From Salidesulfovibrio onnuriiensis (GTDB taxonomy: Bacteria; Desulfobacterota; Desulfovibrionia; Desulfovibrionales; Desulfovibrionaceae), in the NCBI RefSeq assembly GCF_008001235.1, contig NZ_CP040751.1, positions 2,835,001 through 2,899,000 of the forward strand: DNA of 64,000 bases, given 5' to 3'. Below are positions 31,505-41,644 of the stretch, piece after piece. The number at the start of each line of letters is the position of its first letter. Position 1 is the first letter of the stretch. The notes below the pieces were generated by a model that did not search any database, was not told the DNA's origin, and saw nothing but the letters and a program-made list of their open reading frames with translations. The translations under genes and the position numbers were made by a program.

Positions 31505-33556
31505 CTACTCCAGAATATCAAAACGGGAAAATTTCATCATGAAACCGGCCCGCCCCTGAGTGGCGGAGCGTAATTCCGTGGAAAAACCGAACAGTCTGCC
31601 CAGCGGGGCAAGGGCTTCCACAACCTTCTGGCCGCCCTTGTCGACCATGTTCTCCACCTTGGCACCCTTGGCGCCCAACAGACCTATGACATCACCCACG
31701 AAATCTCCGGGGACGCCGATTTCCACCCACATGATGGGTTCAAGCAACTTGGGGGCGGCCTTTTTCAAGGCTTCGCGCAGGGCCATGGCCGAAGCCATGC
31801 GGTAACCGGCCTCACTGGACTCCCCGTCCTTCCGCTCCATGCTCAGGATACGCACACGAACGTCCTGCACGGGGTATCCCTTCATGACGCCGCTCTGCAA
31901 GGCATCCTCAATGCCCTCCTGCGCCGCGTTCAACCAGGCCTCGGGCCAGGCCTCCACATCCAGCTCAAAGGAAACCTCCCGCCCCGTATCCCGGGCAATG
32001 GGTTCCACGGCCAGGGACACCTGCCCATAGTGCATAACCTCCCCGAGTTCGCGGTTGAATTCGCCTTGCGCAGAGGCTTTCCCGCTGATGGTTTCCTGAT
32101 AGACCACCTGGGGCTTGCCGGTCCTCGGCTCAAGCTTGTGTTCGCGACGAAGCCGCTCCAGAAGGATCTCCAGATGCAGTTCGCCCATGCCGGAAAGTAT
32201 AACCTGTCCGGTGTCCTCGTCGGTCTTGGATTCCAGGGTCGGATCCTCGAGAAGATATTTTTCCAGCACCTCCTCCAGCTTGTCCGCCTCGTCCGAATTC
32301 CTAGGCTCAATGGCCAGGGAGATGACCGGCTTGTAGTTCTCGATCTGCTCCAGGACCAACTGGTTGTCCTTGAGGCAAAGCGTATCCCCGGTGCGGGCGT
32401 ACTTCATGCCCGCAGCGCCGACGATATCCCCGGCATAGGCCGCGTCCAGCTTTTCCTTCCTGCCCGCGTGCAGCCGGAACAGACGCGCCACACGCTCCTC
32501 CTGTCCCTGGGTCACGTTGTAGACGACCTCACCGGCCTCAATGCAACCGGAATACAGGCGCATGAGGGCCAGCTTGCGGCCGGAATCCATGCTGACCTTG
32601 AAAACAAGCGCGGAAAGGGGCTCCTTGCCTCCGACCTCAAAGGACTTGGGACCCCGGGTTTCCGGATCAACGCCGGTTGCCGGGGGCACGTCAAGCGGAC
32701 TGGGCAGATAATGGCACACGGCATCCACCACAGGCTGCACGCCCACGTTCTTGAGGGCGGAGCCGCACAGCACCGGCACCACGGCCAGATCAAGGGTGGC
32801 CTTGCGGATGGCCTCCCGCAGCGACTGGACCGGGATGTCCTCCCCGGCGAAATAGAGTTCCAGAAGTTCGTCGTCGTAGTCGGCCGCGGTTTCAAGCAGC
32901 TTTTCCCGCCACGGGGCCAGGCGCTCGGCCTCCTCGCCGGTAAGGTCGAACACCTCGAACTTCTCGCCCTTGGATTCGAGGTCGAATTCCAGACGCTTCA
33001 TCTCCACAAGGTCGAAGACCCCCCTGAGGTCCTGTTCCAGACCGTCCGGGTATTGCAGGGGAAGCGGGTTGACCCCGAGCTTCTGCACCATGGACTCCAG
33101 CACGGCCTCGAAATCCGCCCCCAGGCGGTCCAGCTTGTTCACATAGGCCAGCTTGGGCACCTTGTACTTCTGGCTCTGGCGCCAGACGGTCTCGGATTGG
33201 GGCTCCACGCCGCTGACACCGCAGAAGACGCCGACAGCGCCGTCCAGCACACGCAGGGAGCGCTCCACTTCAATGGTGAAGTCCACGTGACCGGGAGTGT
33301 CGATGATATTGATGATGTGATTGTGCCACTCGCAGGTGGTCACTGCGGAAGTGATGGTGATGCCGCGTTCCTGCTCTTCGGGCATGTAGTCCATGGTCGC
33401 CGTGCCCTCATGGACCTCCCCTATTCGATGAATCTTCTTGGAATAATAGAGAATCCGCTCGGTCAGCGTGGTTTTTCCCGCGTCGATATGGGCGATGATG
33501 CCGATATTGCGCAGCTGTTCGAGATTCTTTTTCGAGGGGCTCTTGCTTTTGCTCAC
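31505..33556 (-). CDS. fusA: Elongation factor G-type translational GTPase
   Basis: 683 aa. The G1 motif HIDAGKTT, switch [13 protein letters not shown]3 DTPGH and G4 NKLD are intact, and the five EF-G domains follow. It catalyses translocation or recycling on the ribosome. The gene is outside any str operon, so it may be a second EF-G copy rather than the housekeeping one; the window cannot decide. It starts at GTG 33556, overlapping the preceding gene's stop by four bases. Confidence 0.9.
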   Translation of the reverse strand: MSKSKSPSKKNLEQLRNIGIIAHIDAGKTTLTERILYYSKKIHRIGEVHEGTATMDYMPEEQERGITITSAVTTCEWHNHIINIIDTPGHVDFTIEVERSLRVLDGAVGVFCGVSGVEPQSETVWRQSQKYKVPKLAYVNKLDRLGADFEAVLESMVQKLGVNPLPLQYPDGLEQDLRGVFDLVEMKRLEFDLESKGEKFEVFDLTGEEAERLAPWREKLLETAADYDDELLELYFAGEDIPVQSLREAIRKATLDLAVVPVLCGSALKNVGVQPVVDAVCHYLPSPLDVPPATGVDPETRGPKSFEVGGKEPLSALVFKVSMDSGRKLALMRLYSGCIEAGEVVYNVTQGQEERVARLFRLHAGRKEKLDAAYAGDIVGAAGMKYARTGDTLCLKDNQLVLEQIENYKPVISLAIEPRNSDEADKLEEVLEKYLLEDPTLESKTDEDTGQVILSGMGELHLEILLERLRREHKLEPRTGKPQVVYQETISGKASAQGEFNRELGEVMHYGQVSLAVEPIARDTGREVSFELDVEAWPEAWLNAAQEGIEDALQSGVMKGYPVQDVRVRILSMERKDGESSEAGYRMASAMALREALKKAAPKLLEPIMWVEIGVPGDFVGDVIGLLGAKGAKVENMVDKGGQKVVEALAPLGRLFGFSTELRSATQGRAGFMMKFSRFDILE

Positions 33557-34422
33557 GACTCTTCTCCGTCAGACCAGGTCACTCTGGTGTCCACAAATGT
33601 GTTCGCGTCTATTTCGGTCCAGATCCAACTCGATTCATGGCCAGGGCCCATCACTGCGGAAAAATGCGCGGCAGCCCGGGAATGATCCCCTGCAGGCAGA
33701 AAGGCAACAGAGGCGTCCTGCGTCAAAGCATATTCGAACTCCCTGTCCGCGCAAGAAAAAACAGAATCGTCAACGTCCGAGGCATCCCCAAAGTAGGTCA
33801 TGCGCGTACCGGCCTGCGCAAAGGCCAGCGCATCCAGATCAAACCGGTTGCCCCCCTCACCCTGACGAACGACGGCGGCAGCCTTGCCCAAATTCAGGGA
33901 GAGCACGCCCGGAGAACATTTTCCGACCTGGGACACGGCATCTTCGGCATCGATATACACCAGCCGGCCGGATTCGCCCCCCTGCGCCAGCTCCCGCAGG
34001 AGCCGCTGCAACGTGTCCTGATCCAGTTCGGCGACCATTTCGACACCGGCCAGCTCCAAGCCGACCAGCTGGGGTTGCGTCCAGCCAGTCCCGCACGGCT
34101 TCACGGCGAGGATATGGAGGACTCCCGCGGCAATGGCCGGCACCAATGCGGCCAGCAACTGCGCCGGGGAGTTCATGTCCGCGCCGCAAACAAACACGGC
34201 AAAGCCGACCGGAGAACGCATCTCCGCAGCAGTAAAACCGCCCCGGAAGAGGCGCTCAAGGCGCTGCGCCGTACAACACGACGGCCCGTACCATTCCCAA
34301 AGCCGGGCAATGGAAGTCTTGAGCAAGGCGCGTCGCTCGTCGGGAACCGAGGCATAGGCTTCGCCCATGACCGCGTCATCAAGAAGGTGTGGCTCCAGCC
34401 AGTCGGGAAAAGAAAAGCTCAT
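33553..34422 (-). CDS. Uncharacterised protein, possibly degenerate ALDH/HisD fold
   Basis: 289 aa, no confident family. Residues about 74-115 ([12 protein letters not shown], then [18 protein letters not shown] and a [10 protein letters not shown] segment) follow the strand-helix-strand pattern of the NAD-binding domain of histidinol and aldehyde dehydrogenases, but no catalytic His or Cys is obvious. It is translationally coupled to fusA (GTGA overlap of four bases). Codon use looks native. The relation is a guess from pattern, not from alignment. Confidence 0.6.
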   Translation of the reverse strand: MSFSFPDWLEPHLLDDAVMGEAYASVPDERRALLKTSIARLWEWYGPSCCTAQRLERLFRGGFTAAEMRSPVGFAVFVCGADMNSPAQLLAALVPAIAAGVLHILAVKPCGTGWTQPQLVGLELAGVEMVAELDQDTLQRLLRELAQGGESGRLVYIDAEDAVSQVGKCSPGVLSLNLGKAAAVVRQGEGGNRFDLDALAFAQAGTRMTYFGDASDVDDSVFSCADREFEYALTQDASVAFLPAGDHSRAAAHFSAVMGPGHESSWIWTEIDANTFVDTRVTWSDGEES

Positions 34423-34437
34423 GGGGCTGTCCTTACG

Positions 34438-34462
34438 AAAAAAGCGGCCCCGTGGGCCGCTT
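34438..34462 (-). terminator. Terminator after bamD
   Basis: On the minus strand a 9-bp stem (34442-34450 with 34454-34462) ends in a run of T. It lies 11 bases beyond the bamD stop. Confidence 0.8.
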
Positions 34463-34473
34463 CGAGTTTCAAG

Positions 34474-35196
34474 TTACAACCAGTTCTTGAGCCATAGCAG
34501 CCAGCTTTCCTGGATGCGCATGCGCTCTTCGTCCGCCAATGTCTTCTGGTACTCGAAGTAGGCGTACTCGGCGCGCCGCCGCGCGTAGTCGCGCAGGTCC
34601 GGCACGTCGGAAAAATTTTCCACCACGTACTTGTAGCGATGCCAGGCGGGACCGTACCGGTCCGTCCGCCAGAAGAAGTCGGCGACGTACAGCTCGTGCT
34701 CGGCCAATATCCGGCGACTCTTCTGGATGTAGACACGGGCCTGTTCCGCATATTCGGACTCGGGAAAGGACTGCTCCACGCGATAGAAATACTCGAGTCC
34801 TTCCTTGATGTTGTCCTGCCTGCGGTCGATGCCCTTGAACATGTTGTAGTTGGACATGCCCACCTGGAACAGAACATAGGGAATGCTCTCGTTGGTGGGG
34901 TGCATGGCCTCGAACTCCTTGTAGGCGTCCACGGCCTCCATGTACTTGGTGTCCAGATAGTAAGCGTCTGCCAAGGCCAATTCTGCCCTCAGCGTATACG
35001 GGCTGAAGGGGAACTTGTCCTTGAGCTTGACGAAGAAGTCCTGGGCTTCCAGATACTCCTTTTCCTGCATGCTATCCATGCCCGCTTCCCAAAGTTCCTG
35101 AGCGGTATCTTCCGGCGGGGGCAAAAAGTAATAGTCGATGAGGCCACACCCGGAGAGCATGACCACGAGCAGCACGAGTGCTGTATATTGCTTCAT
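34474..35196 (-). CDS. bamD: Outer-membrane protein assembly factor BamD
   Basis: 240 aa from the ATG at 35196. A lipobox VVMLSGC places the lipidated Cys at 17. TPR-like helices follow, including YTLRAELALADAYYLDTKYMEA and the YYR-like blocks typical of BamD. It is an essential lipoprotein partner of BamA on the inner face of the outer membrane. An in-frame GTG at 35217 is an alternative start. It lies in the trxA-trxB-bamD run. Confidence 0.9.
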   Translation of the reverse strand: MKQYTALVLLVVMLSGCGLIDYYFLPPPEDTAQELWEAGMDSMQEKEYLEAQDFFVKLKDKFPFSPYTLRAELALADAYYLDTKYMEAVDAYKEFEAMHPTNESIPYVLFQVGMSNYNMFKGIDRRQDNIKEGLEYFYRVEQSFPESEYAEQARVYIQKSRRILAEHELYVADFFWRTDRYGPAWHRYKYVVENFSDVPDLRDYARRRAEYAYFEYQKTLADEERMRIQESWLLWLKNWL

Positions 35197-35220
35197 TCGC
35201 CTCAATATAGGCCTCACAAG

Positions 35221-36144
35221 TTAGTCGCCAAGCTGCTCAAGGTAGGAGAAGGCAGAGGTGGCGGCAGTGGCACCGTCGCCCACGGCAGTGGCGACCTGAC
35301 GGCACATCTTGGCCCGGATATCGCCCGCGGCGAAAATACCGGGTACGTTGGTACACATTTCAACGTCGGTCACAATGCCATGAACATTCTTTTCCACGGC
35401 ATCGGGAACAAAACTCATGACCGGCTCGAAACCGACGAAAATAAAAGCGCCTTCCACGTCGAGGGAACTCTTCTCACCGGTCTTGACGTTGGTGAGGGCA
35501 AGCTTCTGCACCTCGGCATCACCAACAATTTCGTCCACAACCGTACTGCGCAGAATCTCGATCTTCTCGTGGGTAAAGCACTTGTTCTGGTAACAAAGCG
35601 CCCCACGGAACTCGTCGCGGCGATGGATGAGATACAGCTTCTTCACCAGCCGGGAGAGGTACAGAGCCTCTTCCAGGGCCGAGTTACCTCCGCCCACCAC
35701 GGCCACGACCCTGTCGCGGAAGAAGTTTCCGTCGCACAGGGCGCAGTAGGAAACCCCCTTGCCCACGAGACGCTGCTCCCCGGGAACGCCCAGATTGCGG
35801 TACCGCGCGCCCGTGGCAAGGACAATGGACTTGGCGCCCACAACCTGCCCGTCGCCCACGGTAATCTCGTGTACGGGATCTCCCACCTTGATCTCGCGGA
35901 CCTCGTCCATGATCTTGTCGTGCGGGTAATCCTCGAGATGCGCGGAAAGCTTGTCCGCAAGCTCATACCCCTTCAATCCCGAAGGGAAGCCCGGATAGTT
36001 CTCGATCTCCTCGGTCATGAGGATCTGCCCGCCAGGGGCCATCTTCTCGATGGAAAGGGTTTTTACCCCGGCCCGCAAAAGGTAAAGGGCAGCCGTCATT
36101 CCTGCCGGACCGCCCCCAATGACTACGGCGTCGTAAATGTTCAT
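35221..36144 (-). CDS. trxB: Thioredoxin-disulfide reductase
   Basis: 307 aa. The FAD-binding GGGPAGMTAALY lies at the N-terminus. The redox-active pair is CALC (YCALCDG), with Leu where Thr is commonest; the family often shows such variants. NAD(P)H site GGGNSALEEALYL follows. It reduces thioredoxin, and begins two bases after trxA. Confidence 0.96.
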   Translation of the reverse strand: MNIYDAVVIGGGPAGMTAALYLLRAGVKTLSIEKMAPGGQILMTEEIENYPGFPSGLKGYELADKLSAHLEDYPHDKIMDEVREIKVGDPVHEITVGDGQVVGAKSIVLATGARYRNLGVPGEQRLVGKGVSYCALCDGNFFRDRVVAVVGGGNSALEEALYLSRLVKKLYLIHRRDEFRGALCYQNKCFTHEKIEILRSTVVDEIVGDAEVQKLALTNVKTGEKSSLDVEGAFIFVGFEPVMSFVPDAVEKNVHGIVTDVEMCTNVPGIFAAGDIRAKMCRQVATAVGDGATAATSAFSYLEQLGD

Positions 36145-36145
36145 T

Positions 36146-36466
36146 TTACAGTGCTTTCTTCTCGATCATTTCCTTGATGCTGCTTTTGGAAACAGCACCG
36201 GTGCTCTGGTCCAGAACCTCGCCGCCCTTGAAAAGGATGATGGTCGGGATGGCGCGAATTCCGTATTTGCCGGGAGTTGCGGAGTTTTCATCCACGTTCA
36301 TCTTGGCAATCTTGACCTTGCCGTCGTATTCGGTGGCGAGTTCGTCAATCACAGGTCCCATAGCCCGACAAGGACCGCACCAGGGAGCCCAGAAGTCGAT
36401 GAGCACGGGGATGTCGCTGTTCAACACTTCAGCTTCGAAATTGCTGTCAGTAACCTGCATAGCCAT
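36146..36466 (-). CDS. trxA: Thioredoxin
   Basis: 106 aa. The redox motif WCGPC is at 29-33, and cis-Pro IPT is at about 73-75. The start at 36466 has AGGAG upstream; the longer frame reaches 36733 inside tsaD and is not real. It donates electrons to reductases and keeps protein thiols reduced. It heads the trxA-trxB-bamD run, with its own consensus promoter. Confidence 0.97.
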   Translation of the reverse strand: MAMQVTDSNFEAEVLNSDIPVLIDFWAPWCGPCRAMGPVIDELATEYDGKVKIAKMNVDENSATPGKYGIRAIPTIILFKGGEVLDQSTGAVSKSSIKEMIEKKAL

Positions 36467-36572
36467 GCGTATACTCCTTTCTTCGTTTCGAAATTCGACG
36501 GCCTGAACCGTATCTACTCGGCGGGGCCCCAAGGGACAACTCCGCTTAGTGTCGCATTCAACCAAGTTATTA

Positions 36573-36601
36573 AAAGTAGTGATGGAGGCTCGTACTGTCA
36601 A
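36573..36601 (-). promoter_or_regulatory. Predicted promoter of trxA-trxB-bamD
   Basis: On the minus strand a consensus TTGACA (36596-36601) is 17 bases from TACTTT (36573-36578). The leader to the trxA start is about 100 bases. Confidence 0.55.
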
Positions 36602-36626
36602 GACGGAACAGGACAATTTAGCCCTG

Positions 36627-37703
36627 TCAGCCCCGGCATTCGCGCCAATCCAGCGGGACGACCCTCCCGCGCGGAATCGCCTCGAGGTCCAGGCCATGGC
36701 AATAGCCCTGCCCGGCGAGCAGTCCACCGGCATAGGCGATCATGGAACCGTTGTCCGTGCACAGTTGCAGGCCGGGCAAAACCAGATCGATGTTCCTGGA
36801 TTCTGCCAGCTCCTGCATGACGGTCCGAACCATTGAATTAGCCGCAACCCCGCCGGCCACGATGATGCTCTTAACCTTTCCGGTCTGCTTGAGCGCACGC
36901 TCCACCTTGATCCGCAGGGTATCGGCCACGCTCCAGTTGAAGGAGGCGCAGACCGTGGCGATCAGATCCCGGCGTTCCCGGGGCATGCGTGCAACCGATT
37001 CGATATTCCCCATTTCATCGAGCACGAGTTCGGGATGGGCCTGAATGTAGTTTGCAACCGCAGTCTTCAGGCCGCTGAAGCTGAAATCCAAACTCGGGGT
37101 GTCTATGAATGCCCTCGGGAACAGCCCGGTGTCCGGAGCCACGCCCCGGCCCAGTTCATCAATAAACCGGCCGCCCGGATAGGGAAAATTGAGCAGCTTG
37201 GCCACCTTGTCGAAGGCCTCCCCTGCCGCGTCGTCCAAGGTCCGGCCCAAGAGCTCGAACTGCGTGGACGAGTCGATGCGGTAGGTATGGGTGTGCCCGC
37301 CGGAAACCAACAGTCCCAGTGCGGGAAAGCGCAATTCCTGCTCCAGGCCGGGAGCCAGGAGATGGGCCCAGAGGTGGTTGACCCCCACCAAACGGGTGCC
37401 GAGGGAAACGCTCAAGGCCTTGGCAAAGCTCACGCCCACCAGCAAGGCTCCCAAAAGTCCGGGGCCACGGGCCACGGAAACCACGTCAATCTCCGAAGGA
37501 TCAATTCCGGTATCCTGCATCAATTCACGATACAGCACCGGCAAAACCCGCAGATGTTCCCGCGAGGCGATCTCCGGGACCACCCCGCCGAACACGGCGT
37601 GCACATCGATCTGGGTCGCGAGCTTCTGTCCCACCAGGCGACCGTCGCGCACGAGCGCAACCGCCGTCTCGTCGCAAGACGTTTCAATACCGAGACTGAG
37701 CAT
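36627..37703 (-). CDS. tsaD: tRNA N6-threonylcarbamoyladenosine synthase TsaD
   Basis: 358 aa. The metal motif HLWAH is at 110-114, and ASKH/actin-like nucleotide site SGGHTH follows. The family start [11 protein letters not shown] is clear. TsaD makes t6A37 in tRNAs that read ANN codons, with TsaB/E/C, which are not in this window. It follows fbp by six bases. Confidence 0.96.
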   Translation of the reverse strand: MLSLGIETSCDETAVALVRDGRLVGQKLATQIDVHAVFGGVVPEIASREHLRVLPVLYRELMQDTGIDPSEIDVVSVARGPGLLGALLVGVSFAKALSVSLGTRLVGVNHLWAHLLAPGLEQELRFPALGLLVSGGHTHTYRIDSSTQFELLGRTLDDAAGEAFDKVAKLLNFPYPGGRFIDELGRGVAPDTGLFPRAFIDTPSLDFSFSGLKTAVANYIQAHPELVLDEMGNIESVARMPRERRDLIATVCASFNWSVADTLRIKVERALKQTGKVKSIIVAGGVAANSMVRTVMQELAESRNIDLVLPGLQLCTDNGSMIAYAGGLLAGQGYCHGLDLEAIPRGRVVPLDWRECRG

Positions 37704-37709
37704 GGAGGA

Positions 37710-38729
37710 CTATTTGCCCTTGTATTTCTGGTAGATTTCCTGGACCACCATGACATCCTTGCGCGAACCGATGAACAGCGGCGTGCGTTGGTGCAGGTGA
37801 TCCGGCTCGATCTCCATGATGCGCTTTTCGCCGTCGATGGCCATGCCGCCGGCCTGCTCCACGATCATGGCCATGGGATTGGCCTCGCACAAGAGCCGGA
37901 GCTTGCCCGTGGGCTTCTTGGGATCGCGCATGTCCGCGGGATACAGGAACACGCCGCCGTAAAGCAGGTTGCGATGAAAATCCGCCACCAGCGAACCGAT
38001 GTACCGGGCGCTGTAGGGTTTCATGTGCGAATTCTGCGACGACTTGAAATACTCCACCACGGCGCGCGTGCCCTCATCCCAGTACTGGCTGTATCCTTCG
38101 TTGACCGAATAGATCTTGCCCTGCTCCGGGATGCGGATGTTGGGGTGGGAAAGCAGGAACTCGCCCACACCGGGGTCGAGCGTGAAGCCATAGACCCCGT
38201 TTCCGGTGGTGAACACAAGCATGGTGGACGAACCGTAAAGAATATACCCCGCCGCAACCTGCTCCATGCCCGGCTGCAGGACATCCGAGGAAAGCAGGGG
38301 TTCGTGCGGATTGCTGTTGCGGCGATAGATGGAAAAAATGGTGCCGATGTTGACGTTGACATCGATGTTCGAGGAGCCATCCAGCGGATCGAAGATACAG
38401 ATGTAATTCCCCTGGGGCAATCCGTGAGGAATCTCGATGATGTCGGCGTTTTCCTCGGAGGCCATGGCGCAGAGAACCCCGGAGCGGGCCAGACGGTGAA
38501 TGAGAATGCGGTTGGCGTACTCATCAAGCTTCTTGACCTCTTCCCCCTGGACATTGACCTCGCCGGTGAACCCGAGAACGTCCACCAACCCGGCCTTGTT
38601 GACCTCGCGGGAAATGATCTTTGCGGAAAGAACAAGCTCGTTAAAAAGGCGGGTGAACTGGCCCGTGGCCCTGGGGACCATATTCTGATGCAGAATGATA
38701 TGCTCGGTGACTGTGACTTGCTGGGACAC
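37710..38729 (-). CDS. fbp: Class I fructose-1,6-bisphosphatase
   Basis: 339 aa. The metal-binding motif [13 protein letters not shown] and substrate-binding YSARYIGS are present. It drives gluconeogenesis. The start is GTG with AAGGAG eight bases upstream. It forms a pair with tsaD. Confidence 0.96.
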   Translation of the reverse strand: MSQQVTVTEHIILHQNMVPRATGQFTRLFNELVLSAKIISREVNKAGLVDVLGFTGEVNVQGEEVKKLDEYANRILIHRLARSGVLCAMASEENADIIEIPHGLPQGNYICIFDPLDGSSNIDVNVNIGTIFSIYRRNSNPHEPLLSSDVLQPGMEQVAAGYILYGSSTMLVFTTGNGVYGFTLDPGVGEFLLSHPNIRIPEQGKIYSVNEGYSQYWDEGTRAVVEYFKSSQNSHMKPYSARYIGSLVADFHRNLLYGGVFLYPADMRDPKKPTGKLRLLCEANPMAMIVEQAGGMAIDGEKRIMEIEPDHLHQRTPLFIGSRKDVMVVQEIYQKYKGK

Positions 38730-38758
38730 TAACGATCTCCTTGTGAAACGGCTCTATG

Positions 38759-39553
38759 CTAAAACCAACCCGAACCGGCCCCGATCTCGGGATCGACACT
38801 TTCCGTGGCATAGACATATTCATCATCACCGATAAATCTTGCAAGCCATGTATAATATTTATCACCCACCTGAACCTGACCGGTCACATTGTCCTCAAGC
38901 AGGGTATCCCAGGGCACGGCCAACAAGGCGGCCTCGTCCACCGGGCATCCCGCGGTCCAGACGCCGCCCCCGGGATGTACGATGATCAGCTTTTCAGGCT
39001 CGGGACTGAAATTGATCACGGTACGCGGATCAAAACCGGCCACGATCAGCCCCTTGAAGTCAGCATCAAGGAAATACGGGGTTCCGATATACAGCTCAGG
39101 ACCCAATTCAGGATAGTCGGCCACTGTTTCAAGGAAGGTCTTGCGCCAGTACCCCTTAAAGACGAGAGGCTGGCTGAAACGCTTGAGGGGAATGGCGGGC
39201 ACCTGCTCGAGAATGGTGCCGTTGTCGTCGGTGACAAAGGCCCGGTCCACCCAGGGAAACCTGGTGGAAAGCAGATCGAACCATTCCTTGTCGGGATAGT
39301 TGTCCTTGTCCGAAACATAGCGGTTGAGGCTCAGCAGCGGCGAATCCACCGGAGTGATAAGCCTTGCGAGCTTCTCAAAGTTGGGATTTTCCAGCCTGTA
39401 GGCGTCGGTATCGATTTCCGCATCCGGATCGACATATCCGCGAATGGGCTCCCACTGCCCCTTTATATACCGTGTGGTCCTTGTCCATGTATGGCAACCG
39501 GCCAAGGCGACAGCCAGGGCCAGCACCAACAGCAATGCTAATAACCTTTTCAT
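38759..39553 (-). CDS. Lipoprotein with a Cache-like core, unknown function
   Basis: 264 aa from ATG 39553. A lipobox ALAGC gives Cys20 as the lipid site. Residues about 95-250 contain a helix, the strand RAFVTDDNGTILE and later strands in the pattern of a Cache/PDC sensor, but no transmembrane or signalling domain follows. It may be a periplasmic binding or sensing lipoprotein. It lies 29 bases upstream of fbp. Confidence 0.65.
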   Translation of the reverse strand: MKRLLALLLVLALAVALAGCHTWTRTTRYIKGQWEPIRGYVDPDAEIDTDAYRLENPNFEKLARLITPVDSPLLSLNRYVSDKDNYPDKEWFDLLSTRFPWVDRAFVTDDNGTILEQVPAIPLKRFSQPLVFKGYWRKTFLETVADYPELGPELYIGTPYFLDADFKGLIVAGFDPRTVINFSPEPEKLIIVHPGGGVWTAGCPVDEAALLAVPWDTLLEDNVTGQVQVGDKYYTWLARFIGDDEYVYATESVDPEIGAGSGWF

Positions 39554-39637
39554 GTATGCAGATATCCCTGTTACAGTGACGGCCCGAACGGGCAGCCCCG
39601 TATTACACAGTGTCTGTCCGGTATTCAAGCCCGGTGT

Positions 39638-40441
39638 TCACGAACGGATGCGGGCCTCGAAGCGCGAAGCCAGGGTTTCCAGCGTGCTGATGAGCCTGTT
39701 CTTGGCATGCACGCTGAACGGGTCCCCCTTGTCGTCCCCGCCCTCTTCCCTACCGAGATTGGTCTCCAACTCCCGGATGCGCTCCTGCAAGGCGGGTTTG
39801 CCCTCTGCCGGGGAAAGCTCCAGCAGTTCCCTGAAAATATCCAGTGCTCCGCGAATATCCCCCTGGGAGGCCAGAAGTTCGGCCATGGTCCGGGTACGCA
39901 GGTTGCCTCCGTCGAGCACGATTTCCTCGTCGCGCTCCACAACACCGTCATACTCCAGGTCGGGCGAGATCGGCGCAACGCGACGCGGCGGCCTGGGCTT
40001 GCACTCGCACGGCGGCGGCAAAGGCGCGCCGACCAGGCGGTCAGACAGCGAGGAAAGTCCCTCGAAGACCACGTCGGTCCAGCGGATATCCTCCCCGGAA
40101 ATATTGGCGGCAACAAGCATGAGAAAGACGCTCAGGTCCCGTTTGTCCTCGGGGATGCTCCGGGCCCACGCCCGCCAGAAAGCGGGATATTCCCCCAGGG
40201 GATCGACGACATGGCGCAACTGGTCGTGCACCTCATCCTCCCGGCCCAGATCGGTGAGGAGCTGGACCAAAAACATGCGTGCTTCCAGAAAATCAGGATG
40301 CCGGTCAAGCCCTAACCGCAGGGTCTTAACGGCATCCTCTGTATTGCCCGTTTCGGCAAAAAGCTTGGCCAGGGGAAAGAAAACCTTGGAGCCTGGTTCA
40401 AGGGAAAGGACCTCCTGGTACCACTCAATCTTCTTCTCCAT
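39638..40441 (-). CDS. TPR-like repeat protein
   Basis: 267 aa from ATG 40441 with GGAGAG upstream. The N-terminal 60 residues form paired helices of TPR type (PLAKLFAETGNTEDAVKTL); the C-terminal part has another (SQGDIRGALDIFRELLEL). It overlaps the ftsB-like gene end by 17 bases, so they are coupled. Partner proteins are not known. Confidence 0.75.
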   Translation of the reverse strand: MEKKIEWYQEVLSLEPGSKVFFPLAKLFAETGNTEDAVKTLRLGLDRHPDFLEARMFLVQLLTDLGREDEVHDQLRHVVDPLGEYPAFWRAWARSIPEDKRDLSVFLMLVAANISGEDIRWTDVVFEGLSSLSDRLVGAPLPPPCECKPRPPRRVAPISPDLEYDGVVERDEEIVLDGGNLRTRTMAELLASQGDIRGALDIFRELLELSPAEGKPALQERIRELETNLGREEGGDDKGDPFSVHAKNRLISTLETLASRFEARIRS

Positions 40442-40748
40442 CCGCCTTCTCTCCAGTGCTTGCAACGTCATTGTCTTGGAAGATGTAGAGTATCTCGTCC
40501 TTTTTGACGAAATTCATCCTGTCCCTGATGATTTTCTCCTGGTAGGCCCGGTCGTTTTTCAGACGCACGATCTCCCTGCTCAGATCCAGGCTTTCGGCGT
40601 CCACCTCCTGGAGCTGCCTTTCCAGGGCGTCGTGCCGCTGTTTCAGCTCCATATAGGCGAACAAGCCCTGCCCGCTCCACACGAACCGGAAAAGCAGAAA
40701 CAGGTTAATCAGTATCAGACAGCCCAGAAGAATGCGCTTTCCAGCCAT
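40425..40748 (-). CDS. FtsB/DivIC-family septum formation initiator
   Basis: 107 aa. One N-terminal membrane helix (5-22) is followed by a periplasmic coiled coil (about 33-70) and the family end YQEKIIRDRMNFVKKDE. It would join FtsL and FtsQ in the divisome. The acidic tail after residue 90 is variable. Gene order with the TPR protein is tight. Confidence 0.88.
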   Translation of the reverse strand: MAGKRILLGCLILINLFLLFRFVWSGQGLFAYMELKQRHDALERQLQEVDAESLDLSREIVRLKNDRAYQEKIIRDRMNFVKKDEILYIFQDNDVASTGEKADGEED

Positions 40749-40756
40749 TCATACCC

Positions 40757-41035
40757 TCATTGCAGTCGGCGGTTACCGTTTTCTTCCGCATCCAGCCCCG
40801 CCAGCGGCCCCTTGAGTTCCTCGAGGAAATTGGCTGTAGCCTGCTCGATACGGCGAACATCCTCTTCTCCGACCTCCACCCTGTCGATCTTTTCCAAGAA
40901 CGACTTCAGCACCACGAACTCATCCAGCAGGGAATGCCCGAGCTCCAAACGTTCAAGCTCGGGTTCCAAATCCAGTATGGTCTGGAGGCAATTGGATATG
41001 CGCACCATGTAGTTCGTGATGTCGGTTTCAGCCAT
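40757..41035 (-). CDS. Small helical protein of unknown function
   Basis: 92 aa, predicted all-helical, acidic, no cysteine motif or signal. I do not recognise it. It lies 8 bases before the ftsB-like start and 19 bases after pgsA, so it is probably part of the same operon. The regular heptad-like Leu spacing suggests a coiled coil. Confidence 0.6.
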   Translation of the reverse strand: MAETDITNYMVRISNCLQTILDLEPELERLELGHSLLDEFVVLKSFLEKIDRVEVGEEDVRRIEQATANFLEELKGPLAGLDAEENGNRRLQ

Positions 41036-41054
41036 GGGATCTCACCTTATCGCT

Positions 41055-41639
41055 TCAACTTTCTTCATTCATTAACCAATTTCTATAGAAATTGTACAGA
41101 TAATTCCCCCCGGAGAAAACCGTAAGCACCAGGGCGGTGTACAAAAGAACCTGTCCGAGCAACACGAGATTGATGCCGAACAGGGGATAATGCCAAAGCA
41201 GCGGCGCCAGGGCCAGGCTCTGCACTATGGTTTTCATCTTGCCGAACTTGTCGGCAGGAATCACATCACCCCGCTCCGCGGCAATGGCCCGCATGCCGGT
41301 AACCGCAATCTCGCGGGCGACAATGATGATGACCACCCACGCGGGGACCTTCCAGTCCGCTCCCATGCGCACCAGCATGATGAGCACGGAGCAAATGAGC
41401 AGCTTGTCGGCCAGGGGATCCAGGAACTTGCCGAGGTTGGTGATCAGGTTCTGCTGGCGGGCGATGATGCCGTCGAACATGTCGGTCAGGGAGGCCAGCA
41501 TGAAGACGATGGCAGCGGCAATGGGCCCGAACTTCCACCCGAACCACAGATGAAAATAAAGGAGCACCACGATGATGGGGGCGGCAAGAATGCGGGTCAG
41601 GGTCAGCGTGTTGGGCAGATTGAAAAGTTCTCTATTCAT
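41055..41639 (-). CDS. pgsA: CDP-diacylglycerol-glycerol-3-phosphate 3-phosphatidyltransferase
   Basis: 194 aa. The CDP-alcohol phosphatidyltransferase motif is complete: D-G-I-I-A-R, then eight residues, Gly, three residues, Asp, three residues, Asp. About five membrane helices are predicted. It makes phosphatidylglycerol phosphate. It starts five bases after the mrp gene. Confidence 0.95.
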   Translation of the reverse strand: MNRELFNLPNTLTLTRILAAPIIVVLLYFHLWFGWKFGPIAAAIVFMLASLTDMFDGIIARQQNLITNLGKFLDPLADKLLICSVLIMLVRMGADWKVPAWVVIIIVAREIAVTGMRAIAAERGDVIPADKFGKMKTIVQSLALAPLLWHYPLFGINLVLLGQVLLYTALVLTVFSGGNYLYNFYRNWLMNEES

Positions 41640-41644
41640 GATAC

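Noticed and set aside
36467..36733. Longer N-terminus for trxA
   Set aside because: The added residues overlap tsaD and resemble no thioredoxin; the start at 36466 has AGGAG and a promoter upstream.
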